A stretch of DNA of 64,000 bases from Emticicia sp040253585 (GTDB lineage: Bacteria; Bacteroidota; Bacteroidia; Cytophagales; Spirosomataceae): the NCBI RefSeq assembly GCF_040253585.1, contig NZ_JBELAU010000009.1, forward strand, positions 248,001 through 312,000. Direction: 5' to 3'. This document shows, one piece after another, positions 1 through 8,161 of this stretch. Under the pieces are notes generated by a model, which saw only the letters and a list, made by a program, of their open reading frames with translations, was not told where the DNA came from and made no database searches. A program made the position numbers and the translations under genes. The first letter of the stretch is position 1. The number at the start of each line of letters is the position of its first letter.

Positions 1-424
1 CTTCGCCGAGAAGCGTGGGCAATTTTTTTAATGCCTTGTAGTTTAAACTCGAAACACCTGTGGTGAGACTTTTCACATTTTGATTGGCACTTTTGGCACT
101 CACCTCTACTTCGGCTAAATCATTGACTTTTTCATCAAGCGTAAAATTTTGAGTGGCGTTTTTGGTAGCATCAAGCTGGAAGTTTTTACTGAAATATCCT
201 TGATGCGTTATTTTTATGAGAAAACTTCCTTTGAGGATCGTCATTTCATAATTTCCGAGAGAGTCGGTGGTTGTGCCATATCCTGTCTGAGGAATAAGGA
301 TATTTGCACCATTAATCGGTGTGTTAGTGTTTGCTTGAGTGATTGTACCTTTTATTGTTACTCTACTTTGGGCAAAGGTACAAATGGGTAATATTACAAA
401 TAAAACAAGCCAGAACTTATTCAT
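1..424 (-). CDS. TonB-dependent receptor, N-terminal part (runs off the left edge)
   Basis: Reading the minus strand from ATG at 424-422 gives an open frame to the window edge, about 141 residues. It starts with a signal peptide (MNKFWLVLFVILPICTFAQ), followed by a carboxypeptidase-like regulatory domain (about residues 22-100, with VTIKGTITQANTNTPINGAN and a GYGTTTDSLGNYEM strand). Near the edge comes KKLPTLLGE, the same motif (MPALLGEVD) that precedes the plug domain in the complete receptor at 2755-5115. By family this is an outer-membrane TonB-dependent transporter; the plug and barrel lie outside the window. The substrate cannot be told. It is oriented away from the rhamnosidase-like gene to its right and may belong to a separate unit. 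Confidence 0.85.
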   Translation of the reverse strand, partial: MNKFWLVLFVILPICTFAQSRVTIKGTITQANTNTPINGANILIPQTGYGTTTDSLGNYEMTILKGSFLIKITHQGYFSKNFQLDATKNATQNFTLDEKVNDLAEVEVSAKSANQNVKSLTTGVSSLNYKALKKLPTLLGE

Positions 425-627
425 TATCAATTGTTTTGGTAATTATTGTGATGAAGCACGAAACAAGAAAAGCCTATTTCTCTTTTTTACAAATATAATG
501 AGTTTGTGCTTTAATCAAAATTTATACGATTATTGATATAGCTAAAAATCTTTCTTTATTTTAAATTGGTAATTTGATTGAATTTGGTTTTGAAAACTTT
601 GTACTTTTTGGGGAATTTAACAATACA

Positions 628-669
628 AAAAACCACTGTATTTCTAAAAATCGAAATACAGTGGTTTTT
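628..669 (-). terminator. Strong hairpin terminator of the GH78-like gene
   Basis: A perfect 17-bp stem (left arm 628-644, right arm 653-669) with an 8-nt loop begins 22 bases past the stop codon at 691. On the minus strand the stem ends in a run of U. It most likely ends the rhamnosidase-like transcript. Confidence 0.85.
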
Positions 670-690
670 AAAATGGGTATTTATATTGAT

Positions 691-2361
691 TTATTCTACC
701 ACAAATTCATAAGTTCCACTTGAAACTTCAAAGATTACTTTGTCTTTTTCGGATTTTACTAAAGTTATACCCTCAATTTTTACAGGTTTCTTCTTTACAA
801 TGAAGAACTTCCCTCCTTCTTTAACATTATTGATTGTTTTTCCTGATTGAAGTGGCAATTGTATTTGTGCTGACGAATTTGCAGGAATGGTCAGTTTTAA
901 GCTAAATTTATTGCCTTGTAAGTTCGATTGGCTACTGATTTGACCATAATTTGTATCAAAAGTTTTTGACTCTTGACCCAATTGCGGAGTAATAACAACC
1001 TTAGATTCGTTGAAATTTGGTTCTGCTATTGCTTTTTTCGCATAAATTTTTGCCAAAAGGTCTTCTGAGTAAGCATAATTTTCTACGAAAGGTGTATTCT
1101 CATCTATTACTTTGGCAACCAAAGTATTTTCATCGGCTTTTTTAGGAAGACCTTCTACCTCAACATATCGGAAGCCGTGATAGCTGAATTTAGGTTCCCA
1201 TTTTTCTATGCCATAACCTTTTAAAAGATATTTATCAGTTGGTTTGATTCCTTTTTGGTCGGCCAAACCTTTGTCGGTTAAGGTTTCAGCATATTTTAGT
1301 TCAACTTCTTTGGTTGCTTTTCCTTCGGTTTGTAGATAGGCAAACCCAACGATGTTTTGTCCGAAATCAAAAACGTAACGCCCTTTTCTTGGTTCGGTTA
1401 TTTTTACTGCTTTTATTTCTTTTATAACTCTTGCTTGTGGCAAGAGTTGAGGCTTGAGTTCTATTCCACTTTGAGGTTCGTCCATGATTGCCGCATTTTC
1501 CCAATCTTTGCCGTATTCAAGTTGGGCATTGTAAACTTCACCAGCGTAAATTGAATTTGACACAATTGGTGAAAGTCGAGTCTTCCAACTTCCATCCGAA
1601 ATCACGGTTTGGCGAGAGCCATCATAAAACTCCATTTCCATTTGAAATAAAAGTTTGTTTGTCAGATTACCTTTTTGCCAAGCATTTCCGAGAGTGGCAG
1701 TAATGAAGTTGATACCGATACTTAAATCCTCGTTTGAGATTTCGTAAATCTGATAAGGAATTGTTTTTGAATCTTTTGTCAAACCAGGCGTAAGAATATC
1801 TTGACCTACTTTTTTTCCATTGAAAATCAAGTGGTACGCTCCTACTCCAGTTACATATATTCTTGCTCTTGTGGCACGCTTGCCTAAGTTAAATTCTTTT
1901 TGGAGTTCGATTGATTTGCCATCTGTTCCATTTTTGCCAATCCAATGAGCCGACCAATCTTCTTTTTTTAACAAAGCCATTTCCCACCAAGTTGGCTCAC
2001 TGTAAAGTGTTGGTTTATTTTTTTCGTTCCAAATTTTAACTTTCCAGAAATATCTTTTTCGAGATTCGAGTGGCTTTCCTGCATAATCTATTTTTATTGA
2101 TTGTTCAGATTTTACTATGCCTGAGTTCCAGACGTTTCCGTTATCTTTCTTTAAGTCGGCTTCGTTATCGGCTACTAAAATCTGATAAGCTGTTTGTTTT
2201 GCACCTCGATTAGTGGCTTTCATTTGCCATGATAATCGTGGATTTAGCACTTCCAAGCCCATTGGCGTTTCTTGATATTCGCATCTGAGTTTTTCGAGTG
2301 TTTGTGCGTTTGTTTGAAAAATATTCAAACTTATTAAAAGCAAAATGAGTGTTTTCTTCAT
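691..2361 (-). CDS. GH78 alpha-L-rhamnosidase-like protein lacking the catalytic barrel
   Basis: The 556-residue protein has a signal peptide (to about residue 19, ending TNAQ). It then has the N-terminal Ig-like region typical of GH78 enzymes (LRCEYQETPMGLEVLNPRLS, ATNRGAKQTAYQILVA), the jelly-roll accessory domain (about 135-300) and a concanavalin-like domain with YVFDFGQNIVGF and FSYHGFRYVEVEGLP (about 340-410). After VIDENTPFVENYAYSEDLLAKIY (about residues 415-440) family members continue for about 330 residues through the (alpha/alpha)6 catalytic barrel with DCPQRDE-type acid residues. Here the frame goes directly to the C-terminal beta-sandwich (LTIPANSSAQIQLP, EGGKFF, VSSGTYEF). Ordinary members are near 900 residues. 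As it stands it should not hydrolyse rhamnosides. It could be an in-frame deletion derivative, a carbohydrate-binding remnant or an assembly collapse. Confidence 0.85.
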   Translation of the reverse strand: MKKTLILLLISLNIFQTNAQTLEKLRCEYQETPMGLEVLNPRLSWQMKATNRGAKQTAYQILVADNEADLKKDNGNVWNSGIVKSEQSIKIDYAGKPLESRKRYFWKVKIWNEKNKPTLYSEPTWWEMALLKKEDWSAHWIGKNGTDGKSIELQKEFNLGKRATRARIYVTGVGAYHLIFNGKKVGQDILTPGLTKDSKTIPYQIYEISNEDLSIGINFITATLGNAWQKGNLTNKLLFQMEMEFYDGSRQTVISDGSWKTRLSPIVSNSIYAGEVYNAQLEYGKDWENAAIMDEPQSGIELKPQLLPQARVIKEIKAVKITEPRKGRYVFDFGQNIVGFAYLQTEGKATKEVELKYAETLTDKGLADQKGIKPTDKYLLKGYGIEKWEPKFSYHGFRYVEVEGLPKKADENTLVAKVIDENTPFVENYAYSEDLLAKIYAKKAIAEPNFNESKVVITPQLGQESKTFDTNYGQISSQSNLQGNKFSLKLTIPANSSAQIQLPLQSGKTINNVKEGGKFFIVKKKPVKIEGITLVKSEKDKVIFEVSSGTYEFVVE

Positions 2362-2754
2362 CTAATTTTCTTTTGGTTTCTACTAAAAATCTATTGTTTA
2401 CCGATTTTTCGGCAATTTCTTAAAATATTCTCTATTATTCTGTCTATTAATCGTCTTTTGTTACTGAATTTCTCTAATTCACCCTTTTATCCCTCAAAAC
2501 TTCCGCTTCATCAAACAAAACTTTCGGTATGTTTCCAACGTTATTACTTTTGGTTGGTAATCTTGGTTTTGTATTAAGTTTAATAATCCCTATTATTTTT
2601 TATTCATTAACCGTTTAAAATAAAAATCTACCATTCTTCACTATTTTTCAAGTAAAAAACGTCCAAAATTGTCACAGTTTTAAATATTTACAATTATGAA
2701 TTTCTTTTAAATGAGAAATGGTTTTCATTTTTATTACTACAAAAAATCCAATTC
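2362..2754. other. Divergent intergenic region between the GH78-like gene and the TonB receptor
   Basis: This AT-rich gap of 393 bases must hold the promoters for both divergent genes. I found no convincing pair of -33 and -7 elements; TAATCTTG near 2559 is one base off the Bacteroidota -7 consensus. No RNA gene, repeat or further open frame is apparent. Confidence 0.5.
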
Positions 2755-5115
2755 ATGAAAAAACTATTATTGTTGTTAGTTAGTCTGTTTTTCACGTGGA
2801 ATGCCTCAGCACAAGACAAATTTACAGTCAGTGGGTACATAAAAGATGCCGCCAATGGCGAAGGTTTGATTGGTGTTTCGGTCTATGTACAGGAAGTCAA
2901 GACAGGAACTCAGACAAATCCGTATGGCTTCTATTCGCTTACACTTCCCAAAGGAACGTATAACTTGGTATTGACGTATGTTGGCTTTGAAAAAATTACT
3001 AAAAGAGTTGAGCTTTTGAGTCAAGATGTAAAGTTAGATGTTGAGTTAAAAGATGATTCGAAGCTTTTGCAGGAAGTGGTTATTACTACAAAAAAGGCCG
3101 ATGATAATGTAAAAAGCCTTGAAATGTCAGTTAATAAAGTTGACATTAAGACTATGCAAAAAATGCCTGCTTTGCTCGGAGAAGTTGATATTATCAAAAG
3201 TATCCAGTTTCTACCTGGAGTAACTTCAGTTGGTGAAGGAGCTTCGGGTTTCAATGTTCGTGGTGGTGGCATTGACCAAAATTTAGTTTTGCTCGATGAA
3301 GCTCCAGTTTACAATTCCTCTCACCTTTTTGGTTTTTTCTCGGTTTTTAATCCTGATGCTGTAAAAGATGTAAAATTGATTAAAGGTGGTATCCCTTCAC
3401 AGTACGGCGGACGTGTTTCTTCTATTTTGGATGTAAGAATGAAGGAAGGAAACTCAAAAAAGCCGCAATTCTCTGGGGGAATCGGTAGTATCTTTTCAAG
3501 ATTTACTTATGAGCGTCCTTTTTTGAAAGATAAGGGTTCTTTTATTGTAGCATTGCGTCGGTCTTACATCGATATTTTGGCAAAGCCTTTTTTAAATTCT
3601 GATTTGAAAGGCACGAGTTTTTATTTCTACGATTTTACGGCTAAAGCTAATTATCGTGTCAATGAAAAGAACACGGTTTTTCTTTCAGGATATTTTGGGC
3701 GTGATACTTTTGGTGCTGATTTTGGTTTTAACTGGGGAAATGCAACCACAAGTTTTCGCTGGAATCACGTTTTTAACAATAAGTTATTCCTTAATAATAC
3801 GGTCTTTTACAGTAACTATGACTACGCTTTGCAGTCTGATTTGAAAGAAACTAATAATCAAGATGCCTTTCGTTGGAAATCGAATATTATTACCTACAGC
3901 ATAAAGCCCGATTTTACTTATTATCCAAATACAAAAAATACCATAACTTTTGGTGGTCAATTGACTTATTATACATTCAACCCAGGTCAGGCAGTCGCTA
4001 TTTCTGGTGGGGTCGAACGTACGATTGGTTTAGACGATAAATTTGCTGCTGAAAATGCTTTATACATTGGTAATGAGCAAAAGTTGACCTCAAAAATTTC
4101 GCTTCAATATGGGCTTAGATATTCGCTTTATAATTATTTAGGAAAAGGAAAAGCGTATGAATTGAGTGCCGTTACTAATGACGGTGAGAGAAGAAGCATT
4201 ACTAAAACAACTGAATTCGGTTGGGGAAACAGTATTCAACAATATGGCAATTTTGAGCCAAGATTCGCAGCAAACATTAGCCTTGGACAAGATAATTCAA
4301 TCAAAGTTAGTTATAATCGTTTGGCCCAGTATATTCACCTTCTTTCAAATACAACAGCGTCTTCCCCTCTTGATGTTTGGACTCCGAGTAGTAATAATAT
4401 TAAACCACAACTGGCCGACCAGTTTGCTTTGGGATATTTTCACAATTTCAGCGATAATCTATTTGAGACTTCGGTTGAGGTATATTACAAAGACCTTTAC
4501 AATCAAATTGATTATGTCAGAAATGCCGATTTATTGTTGAATCCAGCAGTAGAAGCAGATTTGTTATTTGGTAAAGGTCGTGCTTATGGAGCTGAGTTTT
4601 ATGTAAAAAAAGCGAAGGGTAAATTTAATGGTTGGGTGAGTTATACACTCGCCCGTACGGAAAGAAAAATTGAAGGTTTGAATCAAAACAATTGGTTTCC
4701 GAGTAGAATTGATAAGACACATAATTTATCAGTTGTTGCGATTTATGATTTGAATAAACGTTGGACTTTCTCAAGCAATTTTACATTCAGTACTGGTACG
4801 CCTGCGAGTTTCCCTACTAATAAATTTATTTGGCAAGGTTATGCCCTTCCTCACAATTATTACGATACTCGTAATGCTTATCGAATTCCAGCATCACACC
4901 GTCTTGACTTTGCGGCTACCCGACAAACCAAATACGGTTTCTTTAAGCGTGGTACTGGCGAATGGGTCTTCTCAGTTTATAATGTTTATAATCGTCGGAA
5001 TCCTTTTTCGGTCTTTGTTCGCCAGAATGAGACAGACCCAACAAAAACTGAGGCGGTTCGTTATGCGGTTTTTGGTTCGATTATTCCAGCTGTTACTTAT
5101 AATTTTAAATTCTGA
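2755..5115 (+). CDS. TonB-dependent outer-membrane receptor
   Basis: A complete 786-residue receptor. The signal peptide (to about residue 19, ASA-QDK) is followed by a carboxypeptidase-like regulatory domain (about 22-110, VSGYIKDAANGEGLIGVSVY). Next is a plug domain (about 120-235; MPALLGEVDIIKSIQFLPGV, EGASGFNVRGGGIDQNLVLL, IPSQYGGRVSSILDVRMKEG). The C-terminal barrel ends in an aromatic residue (VTYNFKF). It should import a substrate across the outer membrane using TonB energy. It is followed after 44 bases by a DUF4249 lipoprotein, its usual companion. That pairing is related to, but distinct from, SusC/SusD, and the substrate of this family is unknown. The N-terminal half resembles the partial receptor at the left edge. 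Confidence 0.93.
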   Translation: MKKLLLLLVSLFFTWNASAQDKFTVSGYIKDAANGEGLIGVSVYVQEVKTGTQTNPYGFYSLTLPKGTYNLVLTYVGFEKITKRVELLSQDVKLDVELKDDSKLLQEVVITTKKADDNVKSLEMSVNKVDIKTMQKMPALLGEVDIIKSIQFLPGVTSVGEGASGFNVRGGGIDQNLVLLDEAPVYNSSHLFGFFSVFNPDAVKDVKLIKGGIPSQYGGRVSSILDVRMKEGNSKKPQFSGGIGSIFSRFTYERPFLKDKGSFIVALRRSYIDILAKPFLNSDLKGTSFYFYDFTAKANYRVNEKNTVFLSGYFGRDTFGADFGFNWGNATTSFRWNHVFNNKLFLNNTVFYSNYDYALQSDLKETNNQDAFRWKSNIITYSIKPDFTYYPNTKNTITFGGQLTYYTFNPGQAVAISGGVERTIGLDDKFAAENALYIGNEQKLTSKISLQYGLRYSLYNYLGKGKAYELSAVTNDGERRSITKTTEFGWGNSIQQYGNFEPRFAANISLGQDNSIKVSYNRLAQYIHLLSNTTASSPLDVWTPSSNNIKPQLADQFALGYFHNFSDNLFETSVEVYYKDLYNQIDYVRNADLLLNPAVEADLLFGKGRAYGAEFYVKKAKGKFNGWVSYTLARTERKIEGLNQNNWFPSRIDKTHNLSVVAIYDLNKRWTFSSNFTFSTGTPASFPTNKFIWQGYALPHNYYDTRNAYRIPASHRLDFAATRQTKYGFFKRGTGEWVFSVYNVYNRRNPFSVFVRQNETDPTKTEAVRYAVFGSIIPAVTYNFKF

Positions 5116-5159
5116 AAGCCCAACTCTCCCCGATAGGAAGGGCTTAAAAATATAAAAAT

Positions 5160-6062
5160 ATGAAAAATATTCGCAATTTATTTTCTATATACTTTTTTTC
5201 CGTATTTTTATTTTCATGTACGGATGTTATTGATATCAATGTTGAAGAAGGAGTTTCTCAACTTTCGGTTGATGCCCTTGTCAATAATAAGCCAGAAACA
5301 CAAACTATCAAGCTAACCTTGACTCAAGGGTACTTTGATAATTCTGCTATCAAGCCTGCTCTTGGAGCTACGGTATTTGTATTTGACCAAGATAGTGTTG
5401 CTTATGAATTTAAAGATTTGAAAAAGGATGGTGTTTATACTTACGATGCTAAAAACAAACCTTTGAATAAAATCGGAAAGCAATATGCTCTTTATGTGAA
5501 ATATGGAGATGATGAGTTTATTTCGGTTTCTAAGCTCAATCGTGTACCGAAGATTGATTCTATTAACTACGAAGTAGAGAAACTCCCTATTAAACCAGAA
5601 AATGGCCCACAGGAAGGATTTCTACCACAATTCTATGCTAAAGATTTTGAGGGTGAAGGAGATTGTTATTGGGTAAAAGCGGCCAAGAATAATAAGTATT
5701 TTTCTAAGGCAACTGAAATTCAGGTTGCTTATGATGCTGGGTTTAGTCCAGGTTCAAAAACTGATGGTCTTTTGTTTATTCTGCCTATTCGCACATCAGT
5801 TGCCCGAGAATTATACTCTGATAAAGACACCTTAAAAGTTGACCTTTATTCTATTACTCAAGAGCAGTTTTACTATTTGCAGTTTGTTCAGCAAGTTTCG
5901 CAAGATGGTAGTTTATTTTCTACGCCTTTGGCAAATATTCCAACCAATATCATTAACAGAAATTCTAATTCTTCCAAAAAGGCTGTTGGTTTCTTTGGAA
6001 TTTCGGCAGTAAGTTCGATTGAAGCTATTATTGATAAGAATAAGGCAAAGCCTAAGAAGTAA
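5160..6062 (+). CDS. DUF4249-type lipoprotein partner of the TonB receptor
   Basis: A 300-residue lipoprotein with a lipobox (VFLFSC, Cys at about residue 20), so it is probably anchored in the outer membrane. The mature start, CTDVIDINVEEGVSQLSVDA, and the following VNNKPETQTIKLTLTQGYFD are typical of DUF4249 proteins, which are encoded directly after TonB receptors of this class. It sits 44 bases after the receptor on the same strand and is very likely co-transcribed. By analogy to SusD it may cap or assist the transporter; this is inference. A convergent terminator follows. Confidence 0.85.
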   Translation: MKNIRNLFSIYFFSVFLFSCTDVIDINVEEGVSQLSVDALVNNKPETQTIKLTLTQGYFDNSAIKPALGATVFVFDQDSVAYEFKDLKKDGVYTYDAKNKPLNKIGKQYALYVKYGDDEFISVSKLNRVPKIDSINYEVEKLPIKPENGPQEGFLPQFYAKDFEGEGDCYWVKAAKNNKYFSKATEIQVAYDAGFSPGSKTDGLLFILPIRTSVARELYSDKDTLKVDLYSITQEQFYYLQFVQQVSQDGSLFSTPLANIPTNIINRNSNSSKKAVGFFGISAVSSIEAIIDKNKAKPKK

Positions 6063-6066
6063 CTCA

Positions 6067-6104
6067 ACTTTTTGTTCCCTGAGCGAAGTCGAAGGGCAAA
6101 AAGT
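6067..6104. terminator. Bidirectional hairpin between convergent genes with a CCCTGAGCGAAGTCGAAGGG core
   Basis: ACTTTTTG (6067-6074) pairs with CAAAAAGT (6097-6104), and inside lies TCCCTGAGCGAAGTCGAAGGG, itself a hairpin. The inner motif resembles a short palindrome seen between genes in many bacterial genomes. A-run and T-run on either side suit termination in both directions. Confidence 0.7.
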
Positions 6105-6109
6105 CATAA

Positions 6110-7087
6110 CTAAATCAAATTCTTCCAAGTGCCTTTTATGTAATTGTATTTAAAGGTGCTTGGAAGTGCTTTCCAAAAGTATTTATTGATTTCTACTGAA
6201 AAAGATGACTGCATATAGCAGTTAATTACACACCCTTCACATTCTTTCAGTTTACCTTCTAAAGCCACAATTTCTTGCACTTCGTTTGATTTGTACAAAT
6301 CAAAAAGGTTTCCTTTTATCTCAAAATCTTTTGTTCCGAGATGGTAATAGGGCAGAACTAATTTGTTTTCTGGCGAAATTACTATTGTACTTGAAGCAGA
6401 TCGACAGACTGGGTTTTCTACACGATTTCCGCCATTTTTTCGGAGGTCAATAAACGCTTCATTCAAATACACATTTTTCTGTTTTCCTCACCACCAAAGT
6501 TTTTGTAAACTCGCCTCCGAAAGGTTTTCCCCAGTTTCTACAGCGTTATAGTTGAAAACTGGATTGAGAATTAAGACTAAATCATTGGGTTGAGTGATTT
6601 CATTCTACACCCGCTCAATCTTATCCACATTTTGTTCAAATACTGTGAATAGAATATCTGGTCTTTCTTTATTTTTTTTCGCTATTTGTATAGAATCGAG
6701 TATTTTATCGAAATACTTTACACCTCTTGATTGATTATGTTCTTCCTCGTCGGGTGAATCTAACGAGAAGTGACGTATGTCAATTTTACCTTTTAGGCGG
6801 TCGGCATACTTGGGGTAGAGTAAACAATTGGTAGTGACGGTGGTTATGAATCCTGCTTTTTTAGCTTCATCCAAAAGTATGTCTAATTCACGGTGTAAGA
6901 GTGGTTCGCCTCCTGTAAAATCAATAACTTTAACTCCGAGTTTTTTTAGGTCTTTGAGATTTTCTCTGAAATTTTCGAGAGTAATGTAAGGTGAAGGTTT
7001 TTCCCAAATATCACAAAAACTACACGTAGCATTGCAGCGATAAGTTACATAATAGTTACACAAAACTGGGTGTTTGATTAGCCTCAT
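6110..7087 (-). pseudogene. Radical SAM/SPASM protein interrupted by two in-frame stop codons
   Basis: One reading frame covers the whole region, but it contains TAG at 6607-6605 and TGA at 6490-6488. The N-terminal part has the radical SAM cluster motif C-x3-C-x2-C (YRCNATCSFCD, Cys 18, 22 and 25 counted from the chosen start) and the GGEP-type SAM motif (DFTGGEPLL). The C-terminal part has SPASM-like cysteines (NPVCRSASS and CEGCVINCYMQ). Between the stops the frame reads sensibly (NEITQPNDLVLILNPVFNYN ... LSEASLQKLWW), with no frameshift, so the stops are point changes in a formerly intact gene of about 325 codons. I chose the start at 7087 because an earlier ATG at 7120 lies inside an intergenic palindrome. 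A sequencing error is less likely for two separate sites. Confidence 0.88.
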
Positions 7088-7107
7088 TTTTTGAGAATTT
7101 AGATAAA

Positions 7108-7164
7108 AGACAAGAGACAAAAGATGATTTTTCTTAAGGTAAAAATATCTTTTGTCTCTTGTCT
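7108..7164. repeat. Long palindrome between the radical SAM pseudogene and accD
   Basis: Perfect 18-bp inverted arms (7108-7125 and 7147-7164, AGACAAGAGACAAAAGAT), extended inward by ATTTTT/AAAAAT with one bulged base. It may terminate accD transcription, but the sequence is of the low-complexity kind that recurs between genes in Bacteroidota. Confidence 0.8.
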
Positions 7165-7181
7165 AAAATCTTATGTATTCT

Positions 7182-8024
7182 TTATTGTAACATTTTCAAT
7201 AAACTGGCGAGTTTATCTTTTAGGTCTTTTCTATCTACGATGAAATCAAGAAAACCGTGGTCTAAAACAAATTCGGCAGTTTGGAAACCTTTTGGTAATT
7301 CTTTGCCGATTGTTTCTTTGATTACACGTGGCCCTGCAAAACCAATAAGTGCTTCTGGCTCTGAAATATTAAAATCTCCGAGCATGGCGTAAGAAGCCGT
7401 TACACCTCCCGTTGTTGGGTCTGTTAATAATGAGATATACGGAAGACCTGCTTCTGAAAGTTGAGCTAAACGAGCTGAGGTTTTTGCCATTTGCATTAAC
7501 GAAAAGCCCGCTTCCATCATTCTTGCACCACCCGATTTTGAAATCATCAAAAATGGCATTTTATGCTTCAGAGCGTAGTCGATTCCACGTGCAATTTTTT
7601 CTCCAACTACCGACCCCATCGAACCACCAATGAAACTAAAATCCATACATGTAATAACAATGTCGAGTTCATCCATTTTTCCGTAGGCAGTTCGAGCGGC
7701 ATCTTTTAAGCCTGATTTCTTTTCGGTTGCTCGAACTCTATCAACGTAAGATTTTGTATCGGTAAATTTTAGTGGGTCTCCTGAGCGAAGGTTTTCGTCG
7801 AGTTCGGTGTATTCACCTTCATCAAACAAAATTTGAAAATATGCTTCAGAGCCAATTTTCTCGTGGTAGTTGCAATTGATACACGTAAAGGCATTAAGTT
7901 TATGCTCACGGGTATGCATCGCTTTCTTGCAATTTGGACATTGATACCAAAGCCCATCGGGGGCTTCACGTTTCATCTCCGTTGGAGTTTGTATTCCTTT
8001 ATCAGTTCTCTTAAACCAAGACAT
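7182..8024 (-). CDS. accD: Acetyl-CoA carboxylase carboxyltransferase subunit beta
   Basis: A 280-residue protein that, together with AccA, transfers carboxyl from carboxybiotin to acetyl-CoA, the first step of fatty-acid synthesis. The N-terminal four-cysteine zinc ribbon is present (Cys 29, 32, 48, 51 in WYQCPNCKKAM and FTCINC). The crotonase-like core contains SKSGGARMMEAGFSLMQMAK and LLTDPTTGGVTASYAMLGD, and GFAGPRVIKETIGKELPKGF is near the end. The length is normal. It is preceded by a TACCTTTG -7 element at 8057-8050. It is not linked to accA in this window. Confidence 0.97.
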   Translation of the reverse strand: MSWFKRTDKGIQTPTEMKREAPDGLWYQCPNCKKAMHTREHKLNAFTCINCNYHEKIGSEAYFQILFDEGEYTELDENLRSGDPLKFTDTKSYVDRVRATEKKSGLKDAARTAYGKMDELDIVITCMDFSFIGGSMGSVVGEKIARGIDYALKHKMPFLMISKSGGARMMEAGFSLMQMAKTSARLAQLSEAGLPYISLLTDPTTGGVTASYAMLGDFNISEPEALIGFAGPRVIKETIGKELPKGFQTAEFVLDHGFLDFIVDRKDLKDKLASLLKMLQ

Positions 8025-8049
8025 ATTAGGTTATCATATTTTGAGGGGA

Positions 8050-8057
8050 CAAAGGTA
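8050..8057 (-). promoter_or_regulatory. Candidate -7 promoter element of accD
   Basis: The minus strand reads TACCTTTG here, matching the Bacteroidota -7 consensus TAnnTTTG, 26 bases before the accD start. No TTTG/TTG at the usual -33 spacing is visible. Confidence 0.45.
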
Positions 8058-8120
8058 AATAAACTTGTCCGTTGATTTATTCAGTTTTATTCAAAATTTT
8101 ATTTTGCCATTATTATAAAT

Positions 8121-8153
8121 AAGGAAGGCTTCGTTTAAAACGAAGCCTTCCTT
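8121..8153. terminator. Perfect palindromic terminator downstream of the metallopeptidase/MORN gene
   Basis: A 16-bp stem (AAGGAAGGCTTCGTTT and its complement) with a one-base loop sits just past the stop at 8162. On the minus strand it is followed by TTATTTAT. Confidence 0.8.
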
Positions 8154-8161
8154 GAATCAAT

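Noticed and set aside
5116..5159. AAGCCC/GGGCTT hairpin between the TonB receptor and the DUF4249 gene
   Set aside because: The stem is only six pairs with a long loop; the two genes are expected to be co-transcribed, so a terminator call is not justified.
6488..6607. TAG/TGA as recoded pyrrolysine or selenocysteine in the radical SAM gene
   Set aside because: Pyl and Sec use is not expected in this group, no SECIS-like hairpin is evident after the TGA, and two different stops in one gene point to decay.
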